Source of the DNA: an uncultured Pelagibacteraceae bacterium
Lineage (GTDB): Bacteria; Pseudomonadota; Alphaproteobacteria; Pelagibacterales; Pelagibacteraceae
Reading direction: 5' to 3'
NCBI GenBank assembly: GCA_902555435.1
Contig: CACDRL010000001.1
Coordinates: 67,758 to 131,757 of the forward strand
DNA: 64,000 nt
Below the pieces are notes generated by a model. It made no database searches, was not told the DNA's origin, and saw nothing but the letters and a program-made list of their open reading frames with translations. How positions within the stretch are numbered: the stretch's first letter is position 1; every line of letters begins with the position of its first letter. Shown here in pieces: positions 17,635-26,291 of this stretch. A program made the position numbers and the translations under genes.

Positions 17635-18891
17635 TTAATTATTTACTAAATCTAAATATAAAGCTGCTGACCAAGAAAAATTATTTGCACCCATAGGTTT
17701 ACCATTCTTGCAACTATAATATTCATGAAATCCTTTTTTTTCGACCAATCTAATAGTACGTTCTTTAATTTTGTTTGAGTATTTTTCATCTTTATTCATT
17801 AGGCCCTTGTGTATAAACCAATTACAGTTAATCCAAACTGGGCCCCTCCAATAACGTTTTTCCTCAAAACTTTTATGATTAGGTTTTATTGAAGAAAAAA
17901 AATATTTTTCTTTTAAATTATGTTTTTTTAAGTTTTTAATTAAGATATCGTTAATTTTACTATTTTTAATATCAGCATACAAAATCAAATAATTTGTAAT
18001 TGATGGAATGAATATTTTTTTTTTATTTCTTAGATCAAAACAAAAAAAAGTTTGTTTTTTTTTATCAAAATATTTTAAAATATTTTTCTCAGTTATTTTT
18101 ATATAATTAATAATTGTTGAACTATCTAAATTAAATTTTTTTAACAGTATGATTAAATCTTTATTTGATTTAAGAAATATAGAATTAAATCCAATATCAA
18201 CTACATTAAACAATGAGGTTTTGAATATTTTTTTTGGATCATATTTCTTTTTTCTCAAATCATTTTTGATTGTTACATATCTATCATAATCAATATTCAG
18301 AGGCCTATGTTCGGGATTAATAACTTTATTATCAGCTCTTTTATATTGAATATTTTTTTCAATTTTCACTTTATTCATTGGTTCGTCCCATAAGGAGGAG
18401 TTGTCGTACCCGCTTTCCCAAGGATGGAGTATTGAAACTAAACCAGTTTTTTTTGGATCTCTATTTTTAATAAACCACTCATGAGATTTCTTAATTTTAA
18501 TTACAAATTTTTTAATTTCTTTTTTTTGTTTTTTGGTAATTTTGTTTTTATCTATTATTTCTTTTAATATACTTGCAAGTACTGGTGGTTGGGTAATGCC
18601 AGATGAGCGAATTTTATTTCCACAATTCCAAGCAGTATGATTAGGATAATAATTTGTATTTGTGTTATGAAACAATATATGTGGAATCATTCCATCCTTC
18701 CATTGACCATCTAAAAGTGTCTTAATTTCTTTTAATGCAAAATTTAAATTAAAATAGGAATACCCTAATGCAATAAATGCTGAATCCCAGTTCCATTGCG
18801 CAGGATATAGCTTGTTATTTGTGGGTAGAGTATATCCCCTTTTTCTATTTCCAATTAAAATTTTTTGGGCATTTTTAATATACCTATTCAT
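17635..18891 (-). CDS. GH63-like glycoside hydrolase (glucosyl/mannosylglycerate hydrolase type)
   Basis: A 418-residue alpha/alpha-toroid hydrolase. Motifs in order: WNWDSAFIALGY (33-44), HPWESGYDNS (156-165, with the probable acid Asp163), YWRGPVWINCNW (347-358), FHEYY (388-392, with probable base Glu390) and FSWSAALYLDL (405-415). This matches MGH1-type/GH63 enzymes that split 2-O-glycosyl-glycerates. The protein lacks a signal peptide and is therefore cytosolic, which fits intact uptake of a small glycoside by the ABC transporter encoded just upstream (TAATG overlap with permease 2). Lys richness suggests strong AT drift. The exact substrate is not decided. A trehalase-like role is less likely from these motifs. 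Confidence 0.75.
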   Translation of the reverse strand: MNRYIKNAQKILIGNRKRGYTLPTNNKLYPAQWNWDSAFIALGYSYFNLNFALKEIKTLLDGQWKDGMIPHILFHNTNTNYYPNHTAWNCGNKIRSSGITQPPVLASILKEIIDKNKITKKQKKEIKKFVIKIKKSHEWFIKNRDPKKTGLVSILHPWESGYDNSSLWDEPMNKVKIEKNIQYKRADNKVINPEHRPLNIDYDRYVTIKNDLRKKKYDPKKIFKTSLFNVVDIGFNSIFLKSNKDLIILLKKFNLDSSTIINYIKITEKNILKYFDKKKQTFFCFDLRNKKKIFIPSITNYLILYADIKNSKINDILIKNLKKHNLKEKYFFSSIKPNHKSFEEKRYWRGPVWINCNWFIHKGLMNKDEKYSNKIKERTIRLVEKKGFHEYYSCKNGKPMGANNFSWSAALYLDLVNN

Positions 18892-20084
18892 TATCCTTTT
18901 ACGCTCCCTGATGTTAAACCGCTAACTAAATATTTTTCAAAATAAACAAAAATAAATAAAATTGGTAAAGTTACAACAACTGAACCAGCCATCAAATATT
19001 GTCTTGGAGTTTCAGCTCCAACATTTAAAAATTGTATCGCTCTTGATAATGTAAATGAGCTAGGGCTGTCTAAGAACATTAGTGAAAATAAAAATTCATT
19101 CCAGGCAATCATAAATACATACAATGCTACTGACGCAATTGCCGGTAAACTTAAAGGTAAAATGATTTTAACGATTATTCCAAACCAATTTTGCCCATCC
19201 ATTATACCTGCTTCTTCAAGCTCTTTTGGAATACTTTTAAAATATCCCTGGAGCATATAAATTGCTACTGGCAGAGTTGTAGCTGTATAAATAATCAATA
19301 ATCCAAATACAGAATTTCTTAGACCTAATTGACTAAAAACAGTGTATAGAGGAATCACGAGCACTATAGCAGGAAACATATAAATAATTAAAATTGAGGT
19401 AGACAAAAAGTGTTTTCCAAAAAAATTTAATCTTGCAACTGCATAAGCTGCTGGGATCCCTAGTAATAAAGTAATTATAACTGTGCCTATCGATACAATT
19501 GAACTATTCAGCATGTATTTGCCAAAATTATATTCCGTAAAAACTATAATATAGGATTTGAATAAAGATTTTATATTTTGTGTAAAATCGATACTGAAAT
19601 CTAAAGGATTAATTAATAAAAGAGCTTGTGTTTTGAAACTTGTGACTAACATCAAGTAAAATGGAAATAAAATTACAAAAGAAAAAAAGATTATTCCAAA
19701 CAAAGTTAAAAAATCAAAAAATATAATTTGTGCAGAAAAATTATAGCTAAAGTGTTTTTTATGATATTTAGATAGTTTATTAACAAAAAATAATAGGATT
19801 AGAAACGTTCCTATATAATGCCAAATAGGTAAAGAACTATTAATAAAATAATCAATCAATACAAACACTGATGATAATATAATCACTAGAGATAGTTTGT
19901 TTAATTTTTCACTCAAGAAAATTGAAACAAAAGAAATTATAATTCCACTTAAAAAATAAAAATTGAAATTTAAAGTTTTAAGTTCAATTCCTTGTAACGT
20001 AGATAGTATTTTCCAAATAGAAATTAGAGAAAATAAAAAAAACGAAGAAATTATACTGAAAGTGATAATTGATTTAACTCTCAT
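18891..20084 (-). CDS. Carbohydrate ABC transporter permease (MalG-type) with N-terminal extension
   Basis: A 397-residue inner-membrane permease. The last 280 residues are a standard MalG-type domain; the coupling EAA loop is EELEEAGIMDGQNWFGIIVKI. The first 110 residues are an additional hydrophobic block with about four membrane segments and no counterpart in MalG, which is normally near 280-300 aa. It overlaps permease 1 by 11 bases and the hydrolase gene by one, forming a compact operon. It pairs with the other permease to form the channel of the binding-protein-dependent importer. Confidence 0.85.
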   Translation of the reverse strand: MRVKSIITFSIISSFFLFSLISIWKILSTLQGIELKTLNFNFYFLSGIIISFVSIFLSEKLNKLSLVIILSSVFVLIDYFINSSLPIWHYIGTFLILLFFVNKLSKYHKKHFSYNFSAQIIFFDFLTLFGIIFFSFVILFPFYLMLVTSFKTQALLLINPLDFSIDFTQNIKSLFKSYIIVFTEYNFGKYMLNSSIVSIGTVIITLLLGIPAAYAVARLNFFGKHFLSTSILIIYMFPAIVLVIPLYTVFSQLGLRNSVFGLLIIYTATTLPVAIYMLQGYFKSIPKELEEAGIMDGQNWFGIIVKIILPLSLPAIASVALYVFMIAWNEFLFSLMFLDSPSSFTLSRAIQFLNVGAETPRQYLMAGSVVVTLPILFIFVYFEKYLVSGLTSGSVKG

Positions 20085-21333
20085 TGGCCCTTTTTCCTAT
20101 CAGTTTAAAATAAATTAACATGAAAAATAAAAGTAACAGTACAATCACCATCGAAACAGCTGATCCCATTCCAATATCTCCTATTGAAAACCCCTGTTCA
20201 TAAACATTTATTGGAAGCGTTCTGGTTCCTGAGGCACCGCCAGTTAAAAGGAAAATATCCTCAAACTTATTAAAGTTCCAAATAAATCTAATCATAAATA
20301 AAATAGAAATCACTGCTGTTATCTGTGGCAGTGTTATATTCATAAATTTCGTGTAAGGACCAGCTCCATCAATATCTGCTGCTTCATATAGTTCTTTAGG
20401 AACTGCTTGTAGTCTTGCTAATATAAAAAGAAATGCTAACGGAAAATATCTCCAGATTTCAAAGATAATAACGGTTGTTAAAGCTAATCTTAATTTAAAT
20501 TCAAAACCAAAAACAAAAATTGATACATACTTTTGTCCTAACAAATTTATTGGCTTATCAATTATATTATAATTGAGCAGCAGATTATTTAAAGTACCAC
20601 TATTGGGATCTAATAGGAGTTCCCAAGTAAAAGCCAGGGCAACAACAGGAGCTACGTAGGGAAACAATAACGTGCTCCTAATAAAACTTCGACCTCTAAA
20701 GTTTTGATTTACCATTTGGGCTGATAAAATTCCAAAAACAATTGCGCCAACTGTTCCAAAAAAAGTATAATAAAACGTTGTTAATAATAAATCTTTAAAT
20801 TCATAGTTCGTGAATACTTTTTTAAAATTTGATAAAGTAAAATCACTTGTCAAAAGAATGTTGTCTGCTTTTCCCTTTAAATTTGGTTTGTTTAACTTAA
20901 ACAGTTTTTTTTCAATTTTTTCACCGTTTTTTGTTTCAAAAAAAATTACAAGTTGCTCTCTATATTTTTTAGACCAATCACCAAAATCACACTGAACTTT
21001 ATTTGAAATAAACTTACATCTCTCATCTAAATCTACTGGCTGAACATTATTTGGAAATTTATCCTGAAATTTAACATCTCTAATATCTTGAATTAAAGAG
21101 CTATTTCTTAATTTATAAATAATTTTAACTTTCGAATCTTCGTTTTTAATAGATTTAACTATTTTTTTTGCTCTTGGCTCTGGAATTCTTATATCTTTTA
21201 ATTGAACTTCTTTAAAACTAATCCATACGTTTGAAAATATTGGGAATAATACTATTGCAAATACAATCAGAACTGCTGGCAAAGTTAAAGCATAGGCAGT
21301 TCTTTTTTCTATTTTTGAAAGTGTGTTACTCAT
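20074..21333 (-). CDS. Carbohydrate ABC transporter permease (MalF-type) with large periplasmic loop
   Basis: A 419-residue permease. One membrane helix near 15-35 is followed by a long hydrophilic region (about 40-165) containing the pair CKFISNKVQC. After this come the usual five helices and the EAA loop (ELYEAADIDGAGPYTKFMNI). The loop is reminiscent of the MalF P2 domain that contacts the binding protein, although no homology is evident to me. The start codon follows directly on the U-tract of a strong hairpin (21335-21368) with no obvious Shine-Dalgarno, so expression probably depends on readthrough or local structure. Confidence 0.85.
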   Translation of the reverse strand: MSNTLSKIEKRTAYALTLPAVLIVFAIVLFPIFSNVWISFKEVQLKDIRIPEPRAKKIVKSIKNEDSKVKIIYKLRNSSLIQDIRDVKFQDKFPNNVQPVDLDERCKFISNKVQCDFGDWSKKYREQLVIFFETKNGEKIEKKLFKLNKPNLKGKADNILLTSDFTLSNFKKVFTNYEFKDLLLTTFYYTFFGTVGAIVFGILSAQMVNQNFRGRSFIRSTLLFPYVAPVVALAFTWELLLDPNSGTLNNLLLNYNIIDKPINLLGQKYVSIFVFGFEFKLRLALTTVIIFEIWRYFPLAFLFILARLQAVPKELYEAADIDGAGPYTKFMNITLPQITAVISILFMIRFIWNFNKFEDIFLLTGGASGTRTLPINVYEQGFSIGDIGMGSAVSMVIVLLLLFFMLIYFKLIGKRANES

Positions 21334-21334
21334 A

Positions 21335-21368
21335 AAAAAAGCGGATAATTAATATTATCCGCTTTTTT
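21335..21368 (-). terminator. Intercistronic stem-loop between binding-protein and permease genes
   Basis: A perfect GCGGATAAT / ATTATCCGC stem (21341-21349 with 21354-21362) has a four-base loop and is flanked by an A-tract and T-tract. Read on the minus strand it is a textbook intrinsic terminator whose run of seven Ts touches the ATG of permease 1. It would let the binding protein be made in excess over the membrane subunits, a common arrangement in ABC operons. Confidence 0.85.
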
Positions 21369-21383
21369 CAAAAAATTAAAAAA

Positions 21384-22715
21384 TTAATTGAACTTTTTTA
21401 ATGATTTGTTGATCATATCTACTGCCTCATCAACATCAATTTGATCATCAATATACAATCTAGTGATACGGTTTAAAAATTGAGAATTGATAATCTTAGA
21501 AGCTCTTGAAAGTTCGCCTTCTTTAACTCCCCATCTACTCGCAGTATCTAAACCAGCAACAATATTGTTGATTACATCTTCTGAGTACAAATCTGTCAAA
21601 GCAGCTTTTCTATCAACACCAACTGGTAATTTACTCCAAGCTTTTGTGAAAGCCTCAGGATCAGTTGAGTTTCCTCTTCTGACTGGAAATTTACCTTCTG
21701 GTGCAATTGATAATGTGCTCGTATAACCTTCGTCCATTGAATACATTACAAATTGTTTTGCTTCATCAGTGTCAGCATCTGCAGTTATTCCAAAGTATCT
21801 TACATCTGCCCAAGCGGCACCGCTTTTATTACCTGGTCCACTAAAATTAGTTATAAAACCAGTTTTGGATGCTAGTTCAGATGATGTTGGATCATCATTT
21901 ATTGTTGGTGGCGCTGAGTCTCTTAAGCCAGCAAGTTCATCCATAATAAATGGAGACCAAATAATCATTGGAGTTTTTCCAGCAAAATAAAGTTCTCTTG
22001 ACTGTTTCCAGTATAATTCTCCTGGAGGACTCGCTTTAGCGATTACTTTATAAAACTCTAAAGCTCTTTTTAATTTCCAGCCTTGATTTTTTACTCCACC
22101 TTTTTTTACAACATTCACTCCGTTAGCTAATAAAACATGCTCTAAAACCTGACTCATAAAGTTTTCATCTGTTTTAGTTGCAGCAACAAAACCAAACATA
22201 TCGTCAGATGATAATGCTTCTACTGCTTTAACAATATTTTCATAACTTGTTGGTGGTTCTAAGCCAGCTTTTTTAAATAGATCTTTTCTATAAACGACCA
22301 TCTGTGTCCAACCATCTACAGGGACAGCAGCTATCTTAGTTCCTTTTTTAGCCATGTTTAAAGCACCAGGCGCAAATGTTTTCTTACCTAGTTCTTTAAC
22401 AACGTCATTATTAGCATCAACATCTAAGATGCCAGCTTCAGCCCATGGCAATACATACTGTAGAGTATGATAAATTACATCAGGTAAGTCGCCAGCAGCA
22501 GCAGCTGCTGTTGCTCTCTTACCTAATTCTTTTTCGTCTATTGGAATAACTTCAACTCCAATACCAGTCTTAGCTTCGAAAGCTTTGGCCATATCCTCTT
22601 GCTTAGCCATCCTTGCTGGTTGAGTTTCGGTTGTCCAAAACTTGATATCTGCTAAAGCAACATTATTAATAAAAAATGCTAAAGCAGATAATAATATTAA
22701 TGTTTTTCTAAACAT
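21384..22715 (-). CDS. Extracellular solute-binding protein (carbohydrate type, family 1)
   Basis: A 443-residue periplasmic binding protein. The signal peptide is about residues 1-22 (MFRKTLILLSALAFFINNVALA) and the mature start is DIKFWTTETQPARM. AAGDLPDVIYH and the AVPVDGWTQMVVYRKDLF segment are typical of cluster B/D sugar-binding proteins. It captures the substrate for permeases at 20074-21333 and 18891-20084. An AGGAGA ribosome site precedes ATG. The ligand is likely a small glycoside or polyol, given the downstream hydrolase. Confidence 0.9.
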   Translation of the reverse strand: MFRKTLILLSALAFFINNVALADIKFWTTETQPARMAKQEDMAKAFEAKTGIGVEVIPIDEKELGKRATAAAAAGDLPDVIYHTLQYVLPWAEAGILDVDANNDVVKELGKKTFAPGALNMAKKGTKIAAVPVDGWTQMVVYRKDLFKKAGLEPPTSYENIVKAVEALSSDDMFGFVAATKTDENFMSQVLEHVLLANGVNVVKKGGVKNQGWKLKRALEFYKVIAKASPPGELYWKQSRELYFAGKTPMIIWSPFIMDELAGLRDSAPPTINDDPTSSELASKTGFITNFSGPGNKSGAAWADVRYFGITADADTDEAKQFVMYSMDEGYTSTLSIAPEGKFPVRRGNSTDPEAFTKAWSKLPVGVDRKAALTDLYSEDVINNIVAGLDTASRWGVKEGELSRASKIINSQFLNRITRLYIDDQIDVDEAVDMINKSLKKFN

Positions 22716-22830
22716 TGTTATCTCCTTTTATTTTTCTTTATTAAAACCTTATCCTTTTAAAAAAGCAATTTCTTATGCAATTGTGTCATATCTCAGTTGA
22801 CTAAGTTACAATAAGAAATGAAAAAGACCT

Positions 22831-23907
22831 TTATTTAAAGGCTAAATTATTACTATCAAATAAATGACATTTGTTTAGATCGAAGCTCAAGGAGAGATTA
22901 TCGCCAACATTAACTTTGCTAGCACCATCAGTTTGAACTACTAGTGGCTCACCTTCTTTTTCAAGATATAAAAACGTAGAGGAACCTAATTTTTCAATTA
23001 CAAATACTTTGCTCTCCCAACATTTGTCAGTACCATTGATTAAAATATGTTCAGGTCTAATACCAATTTTTAAACTATCACCAGCTGATACATTATCTGA
23101 AGTTTTTGGAATAATAATTTTTCCTTGTCCTGAAATTTCAACCTCAGTTCCAGAACTATTTGCGCTAATTACTTTAGAATTAATAAAGTTCATCTTTGGT
23201 GAACCAATAAATCCACCAACGAATAAATTTTCTGGCTCATTATATAGTTTTAATGGTGATCCTTTTTGAGAAACAATACCTTGATCTAACACAACTATAT
23301 CATCTGCAAGCGTCATTGCTTCAGTTTGATCATGAGTAACATAAATCATCGTCGCATTTAATTGATCATGTAATTTAGCAAGCTCTACTCTCATCTGGAC
23401 TCTTAAAGCTGCATCTAAATTAGACAAAGGTTCATCGAATAAAAATACTTTTGGTTTCCTTGTAATTGCTCTACCAATTGCAACTCTTTGTCTTTGTCCT
23501 CCTGACAATTGTTTTGGTTTTCTCTCTAAGTATTCCTCAATTTGAAGAATTTTAGCAGCCTCCATAACTCGCTCAGTAATTTCATCTTTAGATTTTTTTT
23601 CAATTTTTAAACCAAAAGCCATGTTGTCAAACACCGTCATGTGAGGATACAAAGCATATGATTGAAAGACCATTGCTATATTTCTTTCTTTAGGTGGCAG
23701 ATCGTTTACAACTTGTCCATCAATTGAAATTGTTCCCGAGTTGATCTCCTCTAAACCAGCAATCATTCTCAACATTGTTGATTTACCACATCCGCTAGGC
23801 CCAACTAATACAGTGAAAGATTCACTTTTAATATCTAAAGATACATCTTTAATTACGTGTGTAGATCCAAAAGATTTATTTATATTTGAAATATTTATCT
23901 CAGCCAT
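22831..23907 (-). CDS. ugpC: Carbohydrate ABC transporter ATP-binding protein (UgpC/MalK-type)
   Basis: A 358-residue ATPase with Walker A GPSGCGKST (36-44), signature LSGGQRQRVAIGRA (134-147), Walker B VFLFDEPLSNLD (154-165) and the C-terminal TOBE/OB regulatory domain of the MalK/UgpC group (IGIRPEHILI). It is the first gene of the minus-strand transporter operon running to 15644, with 115 bases between it and the binding-protein gene. It is divergent from tmm across 81 AT-rich bases. The symbol reflects family, not proven glycerol-phosphate transport. Confidence 0.9.
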   Translation of the reverse strand: MAEINISNINKSFGSTHVIKDVSLDIKSESFTVLVGPSGCGKSTMLRMIAGLEEINSGTISIDGQVVNDLPPKERNIAMVFQSYALYPHMTVFDNMAFGLKIEKKSKDEITERVMEAAKILQIEEYLERKPKQLSGGQRQRVAIGRAITRKPKVFLFDEPLSNLDAALRVQMRVELAKLHDQLNATMIYVTHDQTEAMTLADDIVVLDQGIVSQKGSPLKLYNEPENLFVGGFIGSPKMNFINSKVISANSSGTEVEISGQGKIIIPKTSDNVSAGDSLKIGIRPEHILINGTDKCWESKVFVIEKLGSSTFLYLEKEGEPLVVQTDGASKVNVGDNLSLSFDLNKCHLFDSNNLAFK

Positions 23908-23988
23908 TTTGAGTTAATATTTATATTGTAATTTTATTTTATATTTGTTTATATTTAGAAAGCATATTTATAAACTGGAGAAATTACA

Positions 23989-25320
23989 ATGAGCAAAATT
24001 GCAATTATTGGAGCAGGACCCTGTGGTCTTTCAATGTTAAGAGCATTTGAACACCTAGAGATTAAAGGTGAAAAAATTCCTGAAATAGTTTGTTTTGAAA
24101 AACAAGAAGATTGGGGAGGTTTGTGGAATTATAATTGGAGAACAGGCAGTGACCAATATGGAGATCCAGTTCATAATAGTATGTATAGATATTTATGGTC
24201 AAATGGCCCTAAAGAATGTTTGGAGTTTGCAGATTATTCTTTTGATGAACATTTTGGACAACCAATTCCTTCTTTTCCACCTAGAGAAGTGTTGCAAGAT
24301 TATATTCTCGGGAGAGTAAGTAAAGGTAAAATTAAAAATAAAGTAAAACTAAATACAAAAGTAACGAATGTAACTTTTAATAATGAAAAATTCGAAATCA
24401 CTTATCAAGACAAAGCTAAAAATGAAATTTCAAAAGATACATTTGATTACTTAGTTGTATCTACTGGTCATTTTTCTGTTCCGTTTATACCTGAGTATAA
24501 AGGAATGAATTCTTTCCCAGGAAGAATAATGCACTCTCACGATTTCAGAGATGCAGAGGAGTTCAGAGGAAAAGATGTGATCGTTTTAGGAAGCAGTTAT
24601 TCAGCTGAAGATGTTGCTCTACAATGTAATAAATACGGAGCTAAAAGTGTAACTATTGGATATCGAAATGCTCCTATGGGATTTAAATGGCCCAAAGGTA
24701 TGAAAGAAGTTCATTATCTTGATAGATTGGAGGGAAAAAAAGCAATTTTTAAAGATGGTACTGAACAAGATGCAGATGTAATTATATTATGCACTGGCTA
24801 CCTACATCATTTTCCATTCTTAGATGAAAGTTTAAAGTTAAAAACACACAACAGATTATATCCACCAAAATTATATAAAGGGGTAGTTTGGCAAGACAAT
24901 CACAAACTTCTTTATCTTGGTATGCAGGATCAATTCCATACTTTTAATATGTTTGATTGCCAAGCTTGGTTTGCAAGAGATGTAATTATGGGGAAAATTC
25001 AAATGCCAAGTGCTGATGAAATTAATAAAGATATCAATAAATGGGTTGCTATGGAGGAAAAATTAGAAAACCCAGATCAAATGATTGATTTTCAAACTGA
25101 ATACACAAAAGAACTTCATGACATGTCTGATTATCCAAAAATAGATTTTGAATTAATCAGGAAACATTTCAAAGAGTGGGAACATCATAAAGTAGAAGAT
25201 ATCTTAACTTACAGAAACAAATCGTTTTCATCACCTGTAACAGGTTCTGTTGCGCCTATACACCATACTCCATGGGAAACTGCTATGGATGACTCGATGA
25301 AGACTTTTTTAAACAAGTAA
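23989..25320 (+). CDS. tmm: Trimethylamine monooxygenase (bacterial FMO)
   Basis: A 443-residue flavin monooxygenase that oxidises TMA to TMAO with NADPH and O2. The FAD loop is IGAGPCG (7-13), the FMO fingerprint is FPGRIMHSHDF (176-186), the NADPH loop is GSSYSAED (201-208) and the C-terminal motif is CTGYLHHFPF. Length and the opening EDWGGLWNYNWRTG closely match marine Tmm enzymes. The product feeds Tdm, encoded at 33129. It has a CTGGAGAA ribosome site. Its stop codon abuts the stop of convergent gpsA with no spacing. Confidence 0.95.
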   Translation: MSKIAIIGAGPCGLSMLRAFEHLEIKGEKIPEIVCFEKQEDWGGLWNYNWRTGSDQYGDPVHNSMYRYLWSNGPKECLEFADYSFDEHFGQPIPSFPPREVLQDYILGRVSKGKIKNKVKLNTKVTNVTFNNEKFEITYQDKAKNEISKDTFDYLVVSTGHFSVPFIPEYKGMNSFPGRIMHSHDFRDAEEFRGKDVIVLGSSYSAEDVALQCNKYGAKSVTIGYRNAPMGFKWPKGMKEVHYLDRLEGKKAIFKDGTEQDADVIILCTGYLHHFPFLDESLKLKTHNRLYPPKLYKGVVWQDNHKLLYLGMQDQFHTFNMFDCQAWFARDVIMGKIQMPSADEINKDINKWVAMEEKLENPDQMIDFQTEYTKELHDMSDYPKIDFELIRKHFKEWEHHKVEDILTYRNKSFSSPVTGSVAPIHHTPWETAMDDSMKTFLNK

Positions 25321-26283
25321 TTAATAGTTAATTTTTAATTTTTTATTTTTTGTGATTGCGCTTAATAATGCATGCATAAGTGGTATTTTATTTTTTTTGA
25401 TTTTTTTTAATACGTAAGGTGCAATCTCTTTAGCAAGATCAGCACCCTCTACTGTATCGTTTTTCATAAATTTGTTTTTTGCAATTTTAAAAGTGTATCC
25501 TTTTCCTAAATATTCACCCATTTTACTATTTCTCCCTCCAACAGCACTGACATATAAGTCGCCAACTCCAGCTAACCCATGAACAGTTTCTTTTTTGCCT
25601 CTAAAATATTTTATTAAATATTCCATTTCATCTAACGATTTTCTAAACAAAGCTGAAGCAGTATTTTCACCTTCACCTGATCCTATAATCATAGAATATA
25701 TATTTTTTATTGCAGATGAAAATTCAACACCTTTTACATCACTTGAGTACTCTGTTTTATAATATTTAGTTGAGATTAATTTTCCTATATTTTTTGCTAT
25801 ATTGATATTCTGATTTGCAATCACAGTGTAACTCTTTATTTTATTTGCCAATTCTTTTGCCAAACAAGGTCCTTTTAATACTGAAACATTTAAATTTTGA
25901 TTTCCTTTGCTTAATTGTTCTGACATCGTAATAATTTTATTAATATTTTGATCAAACTTAAGACCTTTGGTTAAAACAAGGATAGAGGTTTTTCTTTTTA
26001 TATTTTTTAAATACTCTCTAACCATATCAATTCCAATAGAACTTACAGCAACAACAACCAGGTCCCATTTTTCATTAAGTAATTCTGATGAAAATTTTTT
26101 GATAGAAACTTTTTTTGATAATTTAAGTTTTAATGTTGGATGAAATTTATTTTTTTTTAATAATTTCTTTTGAAGATCTTTGTTATATGGTTCGGTCAAA
26201 GTTACTTTATGATTATTATCAACTAAAGGAAATGTAAACGCGGCACCCATTGCACCAGCTCCAATTACTAAAATCTTATTCAT
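25321..26283 (-). CDS. gpsA: Glycerol-3-phosphate dehydrogenase (NAD(P)+)
   Basis: A 320-residue soluble G3P dehydrogenase interconverting DHAP and sn-glycerol 3-phosphate. The Rossmann loop is VIGAGAMGAAF (6-16). LKGPCLAKE and the GVEFSSAIKNIYSM substrate/catalytic lysine segment are family-typical, as is LAGVGDLYVSA. It follows glpK by 8 bases, so the pair would carry imported or released glycerol to DHAP or to phospholipid synthesis. Confidence 0.9.
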   Translation of the reverse strand: MNKILVIGAGAMGAAFTFPLVDNNHKVTLTEPYNKDLQKKLLKKNKFHPTLKLKLSKKVSIKKFSSELLNEKWDLVVVAVSSIGIDMVREYLKNIKRKTSILVLTKGLKFDQNINKIITMSEQLSKGNQNLNVSVLKGPCLAKELANKIKSYTVIANQNINIAKNIGKLISTKYYKTEYSSDVKGVEFSSAIKNIYSMIIGSGEGENTASALFRKSLDEMEYLIKYFRGKKETVHGLAGVGDLYVSAVGGRNSKMGEYLGKGYTFKIAKNKFMKNDTVEGADLAKEIAPYVLKKIKKNKIPLMHALLSAITKNKKLKINY

Positions 26284-26291
26284 AGAATAAA

